Shown: positions 19,695 to 29,206, counted from the stretch's first letter. The stretch: 64,000 nt of DNA from Parapedobacter pyrenivorans (GCF_014636865.1 NZ_BMER01000002.1:1-64000), one strand, 5' to 3'. The notes: a model not told the origin generated them from the sequence alone. Numbers and translations: made by a program.

Positions 19695-20165
19695 TTACTT
19701 AAATGAAATTAACACCTTTATTGTTGTGATGTTTTCAAAGGGAATATTACGTTGACTTTCAACAGCCTTCTTCCCCTTCTCTTTTATTTTTTCAGCGATG
19801 GCAATGTACGCTTCCGTTACTTCGAGCAATTTGCCCTCCTTTGTCACCCCATCCTGCAATCCAACCTGGATAAACCTTCCAATGTTCTTTCGATATTGCC
19901 TCGTCGAGGTAAGCGCCGTATCTACCCCCGGTGATGACACCTCCAATCGGTAAGCATGGGAAATCGCATCCTCCTCTTCCAATTGGAAACCCACATAACG
20001 GCTTATTGCTACACAGTCTTCGATACTCACACCATTATCACCATCAACCAACACCTCTAATTTGCCACTTGGGTGCATTTTTACACCCACTAAAAACAGG
20101 TCTTCCCTGTCGGCAATTTTTTCTTCAACCAATGCGGTAACTCTGTCTTCTATTGAAAATGCCAC
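19695..20165 (-). CDS. rimP: Ribosome maturation factor RimP
   Basis: 156 residues starting at GTG 20165 (GTGGCATTTTC). The N-terminal alpha/beta domain contains LVDGDNGVSIEDCVAISRYV and YRLEVSSPGVDTAL, the conserved RimP signature with the SSPG motif; the C-terminal SH3-like domain follows (GKLLEVTEAYIAIAEK). Needed for 30S maturation. First gene of rimP-nusA-infB. Its promoter lies upstream of an intrinsic-terminator-like hairpin in the 60-nt leader. Confidence 0.95.
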   Translation of the reverse strand: MAFSIEDRVTALVEEKIADREDLFLVGVKMHPSGKLEVLVDGDNGVSIEDCVAISRYVGFQLEEEDAISHAYRLEVSSPGVDTALTSTRQYRKNIGRFIQVGLQDGVTKEGKLLEVTEAYIAIAEKIKEKGKKAVESQRNIPFENITTIKVLISFK

Positions 20166-20186
20166 GCTTTATGAACTAGTAACCAT

Positions 20187-20220
20187 GAAAAAAGGGGACT
20201 AAAGCTGTCCCCTCTTTTTC
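20187..20220 (-). terminator. Terminator-like hairpin in the rimP leader
   Basis: On the minus strand GGGGAC (20212-20207), a 7-nt loop and GTCCCC (20199-20194) are followed by TTTTTT. It lies between the predicted rimP promoter (20230-20259) and the rimP GTG (20165). It may also stop read-through from the S24 regulator gene. As rimP transcripts must pass through it, it is a candidate attenuator. Confidence 0.7.
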
Positions 20221-20229
20221 AAGATGATG

Positions 20230-20259
20230 CAAAGATAAATAAAATCTTTGAAAATCAAA
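20230..20259 (-). promoter_or_regulatory. Promoter of rimP-nusA-infB
   Basis: Minus strand TTTG (20259-20256), an 18-nt spacer and TATCTTTG (20237-20230), both exact consensus elements. Transcription would start near 20225, giving a leader of about 60 nt that contains the hairpin. Confidence 0.65.
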
Positions 20260-20278
20260 ATTCTGCTCACTCCAATTC

Positions 20279-21052
20279 CTATCGCTTTTCCACCACAGTA
20301 CTTATCGTTTTTTGCATTTGGGCCATCATAGCAGTAAGTGTTTCCATAGTGGGCTCCGGATTTGGCTCCGGCAGCTGTGTACTGATATATGCCTTAGCTC
20401 TCCATACCTCCAGGATATCGTCAGAGGGCACCCAATACGGTTCATAACTCTTATTGTCGGAAACCAGCTTCAATCCCTTATCATCCTTATATTTGAAAGC
20501 CACCCGTTTGTAGACTACGCCCTCGTTGTTCGAAATGATTACATAGGTCTGGCCCGGCTTCACTTCATTCCAGTTTTCAACGTACTCCGCAATCACAATA
20601 CTACCGGGCTGCAAAGGCAACATGGAATCCCCCTTGATTTCAAAAGCCCGGTACGTACCCTGTCTAAACATCGGCAAACTAAACTTTGGAAGATCAGAAA
20701 TATACTCTGGATCGGCGTACCCGTTTAGATATCCCGCACTGGCTTTTACCGGCACCAATTCAATGTTTTCCTTGTCATCGCCGTCTACCGTAATGCTTAG
20801 CACTCGGACGCTGGCCGCATTGCCCCGAGGAGTAGGCTTCCACTTGTCATTGATCGTATCGTTCGCAAGCTCATCCATTGTCAACTCATAGAAATCGGCA
20901 ATTTTCTTTAGCAATTCGTATTTCGGCTCCGCCCGACTCTCTTCATAAGCACCGACGGAAGCGCGCTTGATGGCCATTTCATCCGCAAATTGTTGTTGGG
21001 TAAGCCGCTTTTTCTTGCGGAGGTATTTAAGGTTATTAGCAATATTCGACAT
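20279..21052 (-). CDS. XRE/S24 (LexA- or CI-like) transcriptional regulator
   Basis: 257 residues. XRE helix-turn-helix at about 8-63 (LRKKKRLTQQQFADEMAIKR), then an S24 peptidase-like domain with a possible Ala-Gly self-cleavage site (SAGY near 105-108), catalytic Ser S143 in KGDSMLP and Lys K182 in VVYKRV. Such proteins repress stress or phage genes until RecA-stimulated autocleavage. It is divergent from a GIY-YIG-like gene, and the shared intergenic region has repeats fitting an operator. A chromosomal SOS-type repressor is the likeliest role; the regulon is unknown. Confidence 0.88.
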   Translation of the reverse strand: MSNIANNLKYLRKKKRLTQQQFADEMAIKRASVGAYEESRAEPKYELLKKIADFYELTMDELANDTINDKWKPTPRGNAASVRVLSITVDGDDKENIELVPVKASAGYLNGYADPEYISDLPKFSLPMFRQGTYRAFEIKGDSMLPLQPGSIVIAEYVENWNEVKPGQTYVIISNNEGVVYKRVAFKYKDDKGLKLVSDNKSYEPYWVPSDDILEVWRAKAYISTQLPEPNPEPTMETLTAMMAQMQKTISTVVEKR

Positions 21053-21076
21053 AAAAATAAAAATAAATTTGAATAG

Positions 21077-21115
21077 ACTAAATAAGTTAGTATTATTGTG
21101 CCAATAAAGTTAGTA
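21077..21115. promoter_or_regulatory. Candidate operator between S24 regulator and GIY-YIG-like gene
   Basis: The 9-mer AAGTTAGTA occurs at 21084-21092 and 21107-21115, 23 bp apart (about two helical turns). The first copy is also part of an inverted repeat ACTAA-N5-TTAGT (21077-21091). Repeats in the short divergent gap suggest autoregulatory binding. Confidence 0.5.
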
Positions 21116-21162
21116 ATTTTTTTAGAGCTGCAAAATATAAACGTTAAATAATTTTCAACATC

Positions 21163-21495
21163 ATGAGCAATTACATCTATGTACTGACCGATTGCAACCG
21201 AACTTGCCTGCATGTAGGCATGACAGATAGCCTCCAAAAGGCGGTAAACACCTACAAAGAGTTATCTGGCATTTTTTTAGACACCTGTGCAAAAGTATCC
21301 AGATTAGTGTACCATGAGACGCTTCCTACGGAAGAAGCCGCCGCGCGCCGGTTTAAGGAATTGACTAGGTATACCCGTATGCAAAAAGAAAAGCTAATAC
21401 GGAAGCACAACCCCAATTGGTCAGATTTAGGATCGGTCAGACCGCTCCATAGCGCGCGACCCACGACGTTGCTGAACACCAGCTTGCGCCCCTAA
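21163..21495 (+). CDS. Degenerate GIY-YIG-family protein
   Basis: 110 residues. The fold signature resembles small GIY-YIG proteins (YIYVLTDCNRTCLHVGMTDSL, LVYHETLPTEEAAARRF, KLIRKHNPNWSDL). Catalytic residues look altered: the GIY/YIG motif reads YIY and HVG, the usual Arg after the second motif is replaced (DSLQKAV), and the REKQLK-type Glu is not in place. It may bind DNA without cutting. Divergent from the S24 regulator and probably controlled by it. The C-terminal 15 residues look unstructured. Confidence 0.72.
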   Translation: MSNYIYVLTDCNRTCLHVGMTDSLQKAVNTYKELSGIFLDTCAKVSRLVYHETLPTEEAAARRFKELTRYTRMQKEKLIRKHNPNWSDLGSVRPLHSARPTTLLNTSLRP

Positions 21496-21527
21496 CTAAT
21501 CACGCCGCACGGGATATCCGTACGATG

Positions 21528-24500
21528 CTACCAACCAGGAGCAAAATTCAGCCCAAATGTGCCAAAGCGTACGTCCGAACGTTGAAAAGGAAACGCATAA
21601 TACGGCTCAAGTATCATAGCCCCAAAAAGATTGACGCGCAGGGAAACGCCGGCACTCAATGCAGGAATTCGCTCGTAAACTTCAATCGGCGGTAAATTGG
21701 GATCATTGGGATTGGGACTCGATTCGATTAGACGGGGCGTACTTCTAAAGGCAACTTTAGAATCGCTATTCCAAGCCAAACCAGCATCAAAAAATAAATT
21801 CAGATCAGAGAACAGCATACCAGATCGTATAACCGCAAGTTTTTCAGGCCCGGTAAAAGGTAGCCGGAGTTCGAGATTGAGCACTGCAATACGGGTACCC
21901 ATCAGACTATTGAAATTGAAACGTCCGGTACTGTTACGAAATGAGGAGCTCTCATAGCCACGTATGAGGTGCGGATAACCCAAAAACAAGGGATACAATG
22001 CATTTTCATGTTTACCGGCCCTCATGTATGTGTATGCCCTAGCGGCGATCGTAACGGGCTGATACCGATTATACTTGCGCACATCGAACGTATAAGCGGT
22101 AAAGTTGTAGTCGCCGAAGTACTGCTCCGCTCCAACCCGGTAACGGTACCCCTGCAAAGGCGCTGCTATACCGAATACCGCATTATCACCCACAAATGAT
22201 GTATTTACCTGTTGGATGGTGAAGGCATTAAAATTACCACCGAAAGCCTGACTAGCCTCTTCATTGGATACTTTATCTCTACCCCCGTAGCCATAGTAGT
22301 AGCTTTGCCACCATCGATCTACGCGGTAACTGTATCGCGCGATAGCACCCCCCAATTCAAAACGATGGTGCCGCGAAAACGGATAGGCCCCAAATGCCTC
22401 AGCTTGTTGCTGAAACGTACGAATGATATAGGTATCCAAAATTGTCTCCTCACCATTGCCTACGTCCCTTACATCGTAAAAGGAAAATCCAGACATATAC
22501 GGGATATGCGAAATGGCACCGCCCCAATTGATCCGACTCTTCTGATTAATATACGCAACTTGGCCGCCAAAATCGTAGATTTCGCCGTTGATGGACAATG
22601 CGGCAAAAATCTGATTGTGCCCAAGGATATCCGAAAACATCCCCTGGATACCGCTGGATATACCCGCCCCGTAGCGGCTACCCACTGCCAATCCCATTCC
22701 GCTGTTCGCTAAATAATCCAACTTAAAATTGGGCTTATAGGAAACCGACGAAATACGACCATCCCCAATTCGCTGAAATAGGTTGAAATTACTGAGATTG
22801 GCATTGACGACATCTACGCCGAGATTTTCAGGCGGGGGTAGCATTGCGGCGTCAAAATTCACCACATAAGGATCCACTTCCACGCCTTTAAATTCGGCTT
22901 CTTTGGCGTTGTAAAGTGAATAACCATTATTGCGGAAGTATGAGTACAACACGTCACCCTTGGACGATAGGCTCAATGCGGGCGAATACTCTGTAATGCC
23001 GCTGATTCCAGTAAAATACTGAGTCAATCGCTCTACTTTGCCGCCTTTGAGGGTGTACCGGTACATGTTTCGGAAACCATCACTGTTGGAAAGAAAATAA
23101 ACCTGGCTATCATCCGCCGAAAATTGAGGGTTCAGGTTATTGGCCCCCTGAAACACGTTGATATTCGAAATTGCCCGTGTCTCCACATCGATTACTGCAA
23201 TATTCATCGGAATATCAACACTTCTCGAATCCGATTGAAGCGATACCCGATCCGTACTAAATACGATGCGCTTGCCATCGCGCGAGAACGCAGGCTGATA
23301 ATCAGAATAACTATCGTTGGTTAACTGGGTAAGTACTTTGGTCGCGATGTTATAGAGGTAAATATCACTGTGGCCATTTTTCAACCCTGAAAACGCAACG
23401 GTCTCCCCATCGGGTGACCATGCAATATTGGCAAATTCCGAAATGTCACCCATCGCCTCCAATAGCAATTGCTTGCCCGTCTGCACATCCACTACCATAA
23501 GTCGGCTTTTGCCACGACTAAAAACGCTGAAGGCAAACTTGCGGCTATCCGGTGAAAACGCGCCCGACGATTCGATAAAGCTATATTCATCGATATCCTC
23601 ATTGGTCAGCTTACTACTCAATCGCCTGATATTTCCACCAGTTTCCGCATCAGCTAAGAATAGGTCTATACTAAACAGGCTTTTTTCCGAAAGAAACGCG
23701 ATGTGCTTACCATCCGGTGAAATTGCAGGCGAAACATTCATCCGACCGGAATTACCCGTATTGATGATGGACCTCCCCACTGGCTTTACAGCGGTGTCTA
23801 CCGGCAGACTGCGATAAGCATTAATCATGCTGTTCTTCCAAAGGTTGGAGAGTGTCTGTGAATCGTAACCGAATACGCGCCTGATCCCCATTTCATAGCC
23901 GTACATCGCCGTTGCCTTAAATAACGGCATGATAACCGTATCACCGTAAGTAGACCCAATGTAGGACCAAAAAGCCTGCCCGTATCGATAAGGGAAATAC
24001 CGATTCATATTTTCAGTCATGGCCTTCAGTGAAGGGATATCGTTATTCAGGTATGCATCCCGCATCCACATGGCCGTAAATGCGTCCTTTTTACCGATAG
24101 AAAAATATTCTGCCATTCCCTCTACCATCCACAGCGGAATATTCCCGATGTTCTCCAAGCGGGTAGAATCCCCACCTTCCATCAGTATGCGGTATTGAAA
24201 TGCGTGGACCAACTCGTGCCCAAGTACATGCCGCGTTTGATGATTGATTTGCATCACTGGCATCACCACACGCGTCTTAAATGCCTCGGTGACACCGCCC
24301 GTACCTACACCGATCTCCCCTTGCACCGTAGTGGTCTGCTGAAACTCTGGGTGATTGCTATACAGAATGATCGGATTCTTACGCAAAAAAGTATCCCGGA
24401 AAACCTGCTGATGTAATTCATACCAGACTTCACTTTCCTTAGCCAACCACCTCACCAGTGTGTCGTTTTCCAGATAATAGTGCAGGTTGAAATGCGGGGT

Positions 24501-24647
24501 CTCATACACCTTGAATTTAAGCGATTTATATCGCATTTTATTCTGCCCAAAATATTGGGCCTGCACATGCACGGCAATCGAGCTAAACAGCAATAAACAG
24601 CAGATATTTAGCAATGAAAGCTTGACAAATCGATTAAGGTAAGTCAT
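21528..24647 (-). CDS. Peptidase-MA-like / beta-propeller / outer-membrane barrel fusion protein
   Basis: 1039 residues. Signal peptide 1-30; metalloprotease-like domain with HELVH at 144-148 and a downstream EG motif (WMVEGMAEYF, E176) typical of gluzincins. A TolB/PD40-like propeller spans about 290-600 (repeats such as SPDGKHIAFLSEKS, SPDSRKFAFSVF, SPDGETVAFSGL, SRDGKRIVFSTD). The C-terminal 400 residues form an aromatic-rich Omp85/D15-like barrel (YPLFLGYPHLIRGYESSSF) ending in FGLNFAPGW. Probably an outer-membrane protein with a periplasmic or surface protease-propeller part. Function unknown; proteolytic activity is inferred from the motif. Confidence 0.85.
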   Translation of the reverse strand: MTYLNRFVKLSLLNICCLLLFSSIAVHVQAQYFGQNKMRYKSLKFKVYETPHFNLHYYLENDTLVRWLAKESEVWYELHQQVFRDTFLRKNPIILYSNHPEFQQTTTVQGEIGVGTGGVTEAFKTRVVMPVMQINHQTRHVLGHELVHAFQYRILMEGGDSTRLENIGNIPLWMVEGMAEYFSIGKKDAFTAMWMRDAYLNNDIPSLKAMTENMNRYFPYRYGQAFWSYIGSTYGDTVIMPLFKATAMYGYEMGIRRVFGYDSQTLSNLWKNSMINAYRSLPVDTAVKPVGRSIINTGNSGRMNVSPAISPDGKHIAFLSEKSLFSIDLFLADAETGGNIRRLSSKLTNEDIDEYSFIESSGAFSPDSRKFAFSVFSRGKSRLMVVDVQTGKQLLLEAMGDISEFANIAWSPDGETVAFSGLKNGHSDIYLYNIATKVLTQLTNDSYSDYQPAFSRDGKRIVFSTDRVSLQSDSRSVDIPMNIAVIDVETRAISNINVFQGANNLNPQFSADDSQVYFLSNSDGFRNMYRYTLKGGKVERLTQYFTGISGITEYSPALSLSSKGDVLYSYFRNNGYSLYNAKEAEFKGVEVDPYVVNFDAAMLPPPENLGVDVVNANLSNFNLFQRIGDGRISSVSYKPNFKLDYLANSGMGLAVGSRYGAGISSGIQGMFSDILGHNQIFAALSINGEIYDFGGQVAYINQKSRINWGGAISHIPYMSGFSFYDVRDVGNGEETILDTYIIRTFQQQAEAFGAYPFSRHHRFELGGAIARYSYRVDRWWQSYYYGYGGRDKVSNEEASQAFGGNFNAFTIQQVNTSFVGDNAVFGIAAPLQGYRYRVGAEQYFGDYNFTAYTFDVRKYNRYQPVTIAARAYTYMRAGKHENALYPLFLGYPHLIRGYESSSFRNSTGRFNFNSLMGTRIAVLNLELRLPFTGPEKLAVIRSGMLFSDLNLFFDAGLAWNSDSKVAFRSTPRLIESSPNPNDPNLPPIEVYERIPALSAGVSLRVNLFGAMILEPYYAFPFQRSDVRFGTFGLNFAPGW

Positions 24648-24721
24648 GGAAAAATGGGTGTATGGTACAATGTCTAATTAGAACGAATATCGGTGAAAAA
24701 GTTTAATTATCTACAAACATA

Positions 24722-27142
24722 TTATTTTTTTAACGGATACCTGATCCGAATTTTACTGTTCGGCTGCCGCTCAATTGCAGCGGCCTGCTCCTGGTTTTCC
24801 TGCGGCTCCTCCACAGCTGGGATATTGGTCTCCAATTGCTCTCTTAGCTCTTCGACATCCACTGGGATTTCCAACGGCCTCTCTGGCAACCGCAGTGGAA
24901 CAATGCTATCCAGCAATGTACTATCAGGCCTTACAATGCGAGGGCTCGGACAATTATACTTCCTATTTATCTCCACTTCCGGATCCGGAAACGGGCCATA
25001 ATCGTAATGAAGCGAATCGTCATGATAGAGCTGCTCCATAAACCTGCCAAAGACCGGTAAGGCGGTTCGTGACCCCTCACCTGTTTGCGAATTCCTGAAA
25101 TGTATACTCCGCTCGTCACAGCCAACCCAGACACCCGTAACCAAATCCTTTGTTACCCCCATATACCAGCCATCCACATAATCCGACGATGTTCCGGTCT
25201 TCCCTCCAATCTGATTCTTATCCTTCCACAGATCCCATTCCCAAAGACCCTGAGACGTGCCTTCCGGTTCTTCCATCGTACCCCGAAGCATATACCCCAT
25301 TAGCCAAGCCACTTCTTCACTGATAGCTTGTTTAGTGGTTGTCTTAAACGTTGCCAGGGTGTTTCCATGATAATCAAAAATCTTCGAAACGAGAACCGGC
25401 TGCACCTTTTTCCCTTTGTTCATAAAGGTTGCATATGCATTGACCATTTCAAAGACACTGACGTCATTGGAACCAAGGCTTACGGAAGGCACGGATGCCA
25501 GCGAACTTGTAATCCCGCAGCGATGGGCCGCATCTACAACCTTGTCCCACCCTATTTCTTCTGTAATTTGGGCGGTGATCGAATTGACAGACCTTCCCAT
25601 TGCCCATCGAAGTGACATTTCCCGTCCGCTGAATACCCAATCGGCATTCTTGGGCTCCCAAACCTTCTCTTCCCCGTTTTCGGTATAAGTAATACGGACA
25701 AATTCATCCGTGTATTTATCGCAAGGCGACATGCCTGCTTCTAGAGCCGCCAAGTACGCAAAGGGCTTAAATGTCGAACCGGCTTGCCGCTTCGCCTGAA
25801 ATACGTGATCGTATTTATAATATTTGTGATTGATTCCGCCCACCCAAGCTTTGATCTCACCATTATAAGGATCCATCGTCATTAGTCCTGCGTTAAGCAT
25901 CATGGCATAGTGAGCTAGGGAATCCATACTGGAATATTGAACCTCCCTGAGGCCATCCCACGTAAACACTTCCATTGTCTTCGGAAGATTAAGGTAATGA
26001 AAAATACTATCCTTATCCCCCTTATATTTCTCGTTTAGCAGCTTATAATAAGTGGTCCGTTCGGCCAAATTTTCCAGAAAACCTTCGATTACCTTTCCTT
26101 CCGAATCTCGCCAAGGGATTTCACCGCGCCAAGCGTTTTCCAACCGCTGTTGCAGCGGTTTCATTTGTCCGGCAATGACCTCCTCTGCATGCCGCTGTAC
26201 GCGCGAATCAATGGTCGTATAGATTTTTAGTCCATCTACATAAATATCATACCCATTCTCCTCGCACCAAACGGTAAGCCATCGCTCCACCGCCGTACGC
26301 AAATACGAATCTCCGCTACCCAACTCTTCGGTTTCACCCAAACGTAGACCAAGTCCCGACGCATTGGCCGTTTGATAAGCCGTCTCGGACAGAAATCCAG
26401 CTTTATACATCTGCCCCAAGACCACGTTTCGTCTTTCTAGCGAGCGTTCCGGATTGCGTATCGGATTATAGAGTGTTGTACCTTTCAACATGCCAATTAG
26501 CACGGCCGCCTCGGCTGCATTTATCGCTTGTGTTTCTTTGTTGAAATATAGCCTGGCTACGGTTTTTATGCCGTAGGCATTATTGCTGAACGACACCGTA
26601 TTCAGGTACATCGCAAGGATGTCCTTTTTGCTGTAATTACCTTCGAGCTTATAAGCTGTCATCCACTCCTTAAACTTCACCACAAGGATGCGTATGCCGG
26701 GTATCTTGTCCAAAAGTCCAACAGCATGGTTATAACGCGTCCGATACAAATTTTTTGCCAGTTGTTGGGTGATGGTACTGCCACCCCTTGGATCACCCTG
26801 TACGGTAGCTACAATGCTGGAAAAAATAGCACGGAAATCCACACCGCTGTGCTGGAAAAAGCGAATATCTTCGGTGGCGACCAACGCGTTGACCACATCG
26901 GATGAGATGCTATCATAAGATACGGGAGAACGATCTTCCTTGAAGTATCGACCAATGAGCACACTGTCAGCCGTATATACCTCAGACGCCACACTTTGGA
27001 TCGGTTGGCGGATATCCTTAGCCGTGGGAGAATAACCAAACAGCCACAGGAAATTCACCTCCACCATGCACACGAACAGGACAATCATAAAAATGATGAT
27101 TACCAAATAGCGTATATAGCGGCTTCGTATCTCTTTAAACAT
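24722..27142 (-). CDS. mrcA: Penicillin-binding protein 1A (bifunctional glycosyltransferase/transpeptidase)
   Basis: 806 residues. One N-terminal membrane segment (LVIIIFMIVLFVCMVEVNF). GT51 glycosyltransferase motifs: EDIRFFQHSGVD, RGGSTITQQLAKNLY, NTVSFSNNAYGI. Transpeptidase motifs: STFK-type Ser in AGSTFKPF (about 455), SVN in GRSVNSIT and KTGT in IGGKTGTSS (about 647). It polymerises and cross-links peptidoglycan at the periplasmic face of the inner membrane. A Pro/Glu-rich C-terminal tail follows the transpeptidase domain. Monocistronic by spacing. Confidence 0.95.
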   Translation of the reverse strand: MFKEIRSRYIRYLVIIIFMIVLFVCMVEVNFLWLFGYSPTAKDIRQPIQSVASEVYTADSVLIGRYFKEDRSPVSYDSISSDVVNALVATEDIRFFQHSGVDFRAIFSSIVATVQGDPRGGSTITQQLAKNLYRTRYNHAVGLLDKIPGIRILVVKFKEWMTAYKLEGNYSKKDILAMYLNTVSFSNNAYGIKTVARLYFNKETQAINAAEAAVLIGMLKGTTLYNPIRNPERSLERRNVVLGQMYKAGFLSETAYQTANASGLGLRLGETEELGSGDSYLRTAVERWLTVWCEENGYDIYVDGLKIYTTIDSRVQRHAEEVIAGQMKPLQQRLENAWRGEIPWRDSEGKVIEGFLENLAERTTYYKLLNEKYKGDKDSIFHYLNLPKTMEVFTWDGLREVQYSSMDSLAHYAMMLNAGLMTMDPYNGEIKAWVGGINHKYYKYDHVFQAKRQAGSTFKPFAYLAALEAGMSPCDKYTDEFVRITYTENGEEKVWEPKNADWVFSGREMSLRWAMGRSVNSITAQITEEIGWDKVVDAAHRCGITSSLASVPSVSLGSNDVSVFEMVNAYATFMNKGKKVQPVLVSKIFDYHGNTLATFKTTTKQAISEEVAWLMGYMLRGTMEEPEGTSQGLWEWDLWKDKNQIGGKTGTSSDYVDGWYMGVTKDLVTGVWVGCDERSIHFRNSQTGEGSRTALPVFGRFMEQLYHDDSLHYDYGPFPDPEVEINRKYNCPSPRIVRPDSTLLDSIVPLRLPERPLEIPVDVEELREQLETNIPAVEEPQENQEQAAAIERQPNSKIRIRYPLKK

Positions 27143-27271
27143 CGGGTAAAGATGAATAAATGTTTTGACATAGCATACGTTTGATAAACGATTTACGCTA
27201 CAACTTGTGTGATATTAACGCAATAAATTCTATTTTGCGACAACTTATCTTATCACTCAATCATTGATACA

Positions 27272-28159
27272 ATGGCAGGCGTTGTTGAAAAATTCGGGGT
27301 GACTTCCAGCGAGTCATTCAAACTAGAAAATTATCGAACCAATGATCCGGGCTCCATGAAAAAAGACGACGCCCTTGAAGATCTAGCAGACTTCCAAGCG
27401 AAGCTCAAGGAGCACCAGGAGCGACTATATGCCGAGGATTCCCAGAGTCTACTGATCGTTTTCCAAGCGATGGATGCCGCTGGCAAGGATGGTGCAATCG
27501 AGCACGTAATGAGCGGGGTTAATCCGCAAGGATGCCAGGTATTCAGTTTCAAGCAGCCCACCAGTAAGGATTACGAACATGATTTCCTTTGGCGGCACTA
27601 TAAGGCCTTGCCTGAGCGTGGCCGCATCGGGATTCATAACCGCTCGCATTACGAATATGTGCTCGTATGCAAAGTGCACCCCGAATACAACTTATCCGAG
27701 CGGATACCCGGATACCGGGAAGTAAAGCAATTCGATAACGGGTTTTGGGAAAACCGTTATGAAAGTATCCGGCAATTTGAAGCCCACCTTCAGCGCAATG
27801 GCACAAAAATCATCAAATTCTTCCTCCATGTATCCAGGGATGAGCAAAAAAAACGATTTCTCGACCGTATCGAAGATAAATACAAAAACTGGAAATTTTC
27901 ATCTGCAGACATCGAGGAGCGGGCGTACTGGGATGATTACATGGCTGCCTACGAGGAAGCGATCGCCGCCACAGCTACACCATCTTCACCCTGGTATATC
28001 ATCCCAGCCGACAAAAAGTGGTTTGCTCGCTATGCTGTCGGCAAAATCATCGTGGAGACGCTAACGGCCATGGAACCCGAATTTCCGGAGTTGCCGGCAG
28101 ATCAGCGCGCCAAGCTCAAAATCTACAAGGATAAACTTGCCAACGAGCCCCACGACTAA
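27272..28159 (+). CDS. Polyphosphate kinase 2 family protein
   Basis: 295 residues, the length of single-domain PPK2 enzymes. Walker A-like AMDAAGKDG at 66-74, the lid and Walker B region GRIGIHNRSHYEYVLVCKVHP (about 117-137; FNRSHYE is usual, here HNRSHYE), and KFFLHVSRDEQKKRF with conserved basic residues. PPK2 enzymes phosphorylate nucleotides with polyphosphate; Bacteroidota single-domain forms often belong to class III (AMP/ADP). Class assignment is inferred. Its last 4 nt overlap the stop of the convergent CDF gene. Confidence 0.93.
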   Translation: MAGVVEKFGVTSSESFKLENYRTNDPGSMKKDDALEDLADFQAKLKEHQERLYAEDSQSLLIVFQAMDAAGKDGAIEHVMSGVNPQGCQVFSFKQPTSKDYEHDFLWRHYKALPERGRIGIHNRSHYEYVLVCKVHPEYNLSERIPGYREVKQFDNGFWENRYESIRQFEAHLQRNGTKIIKFFLHVSRDEQKKRFLDRIEDKYKNWKFSSADIEERAYWDDYMAAYEEAIAATATPSSPWYIIPADKKWFARYAVGKIIVETLTAMEPEFPELPADQRAKLKIYKDKLANEPHD

Positions 28160-29175
28160 ATGTGTTTTTCATTTTTACTGATGATTTTTTTATCCCATAC
28201 CACATCGCGTTGATATGCTTCGCTGCGTATCGGACAATCGTTCATCCGACAATAGTGGCAACATGCAGGGATGCAGGGATCCGCATGGATAAAAAGCTCC
28301 GTATTTGCATGTAAATAACTATTTATCAGCGAATCAATAGCAGAAACCTCATCATGCACTTTATTTAGGTCATAGTAGTTCGGCAATGTTACATGACAAT
28401 CGATATGCAGCTCGTGCCCATAACGTTGTACCCGAAGATTGTGTACGTCGATCCAGTCATTCTCGCGATGCCTTTGCAGGATAGCTGCGATTTGACCAAC
28501 CAATTTCGTATCCGATTCGTCCATCAATCCCGCAATCGATTTGCGGAGCAATTTGTATCCACTAAAGAGGATATATAGACCAAGACCGATGGATAAAACA
28601 ATATCAATCCAGGCAAATCCTGTCCAATACATCACAGAAAGCCCGGCAAGCAAACCGACCGTACTATATGCATCTGTTTGCAAGTGTTTGCCATCTGCGT
28701 GTAGGGTCAGCGAGTTTAACGCTTTACCCTGTTTCACCATATAAGTCCCTAAAGCCCAATTGACTATACCGGTAAATCCAATCAGCCCCATCCCCCCCAG
28801 CAAATTACCAACGGTCTCCGGAAAAAATATATTATAACAAGCCTTCCCGAGAATGAGTACCCCTGCAATAAAAATCAATCCTCCCTCCAAGAAAACAGAG
28901 AAAAACTCTACTTTTCCATGACCGTAAGGATGGTTTTGATCTTTTGGTCGCGCCGACAAGTGAATGCTGTAAAAAGCAAAACCAGAAGCGACTACGTTGA
29001 CAATGCTTTCCATCGCATCCGTCAAAATAGCATTCGAACTGGTCAGCAAATAGGCGGTAAATTTGATTAACATCAACAGAATACCAGCGGTCAATGCGAA
29101 AAGAATAATGTTTTTCTGCTTGTTCAAAACTGATGCGTTCGAGGTAATGGGGCAAAGATACACAATATGTAACAT
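28156..29175 (-). CDS. Cation diffusion facilitator (CDF) family transporter
   Basis: About 340 residues from ATG 29175. Six membrane segments follow, with the metal site HxxxD in GKHLQTDAYS, the loop motif HPYGHGK, and a cytosolic C-terminal domain with a Cys/His-rich tail (HADPCIPACCHYCRMNDCPI) that probably binds metal. Likely exports Zn, Fe or similar cations by proton exchange. The start is uncertain: ATGs at 29226, 29205 and 29187 are also in frame, and a TATCTTTG element at 29160-29153 would instead favour TTG 29127, giving MNKQKNIILFAL. Divergent from the aminotransferase gene. Confidence 0.85.
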   Translation of the reverse strand: MLHIVYLCPITSNASVLNKQKNIILFALTAGILLMLIKFTAYLLTSSNAILTDAMESIVNVVASGFAFYSIHLSARPKDQNHPYGHGKVEFFSVFLEGGLIFIAGVLILGKACYNIFFPETVGNLLGGMGLIGFTGIVNWALGTYMVKQGKALNSLTLHADGKHLQTDAYSTVGLLAGLSVMYWTGFAWIDIVLSIGLGLYILFSGYKLLRKSIAGLMDESDTKLVGQIAAILQRHRENDWIDVHNLRVQRYGHELHIDCHVTLPNYYDLNKVHDEVSAIDSLINSYLHANTELFIHADPCIPACCHYCRMNDCPIRSEAYQRDVVWDKKIISKNEKHI

Positions 29176-29206
29176 ATCGCCTTGCATGATCGTTTTCGCG
29201 AACATT

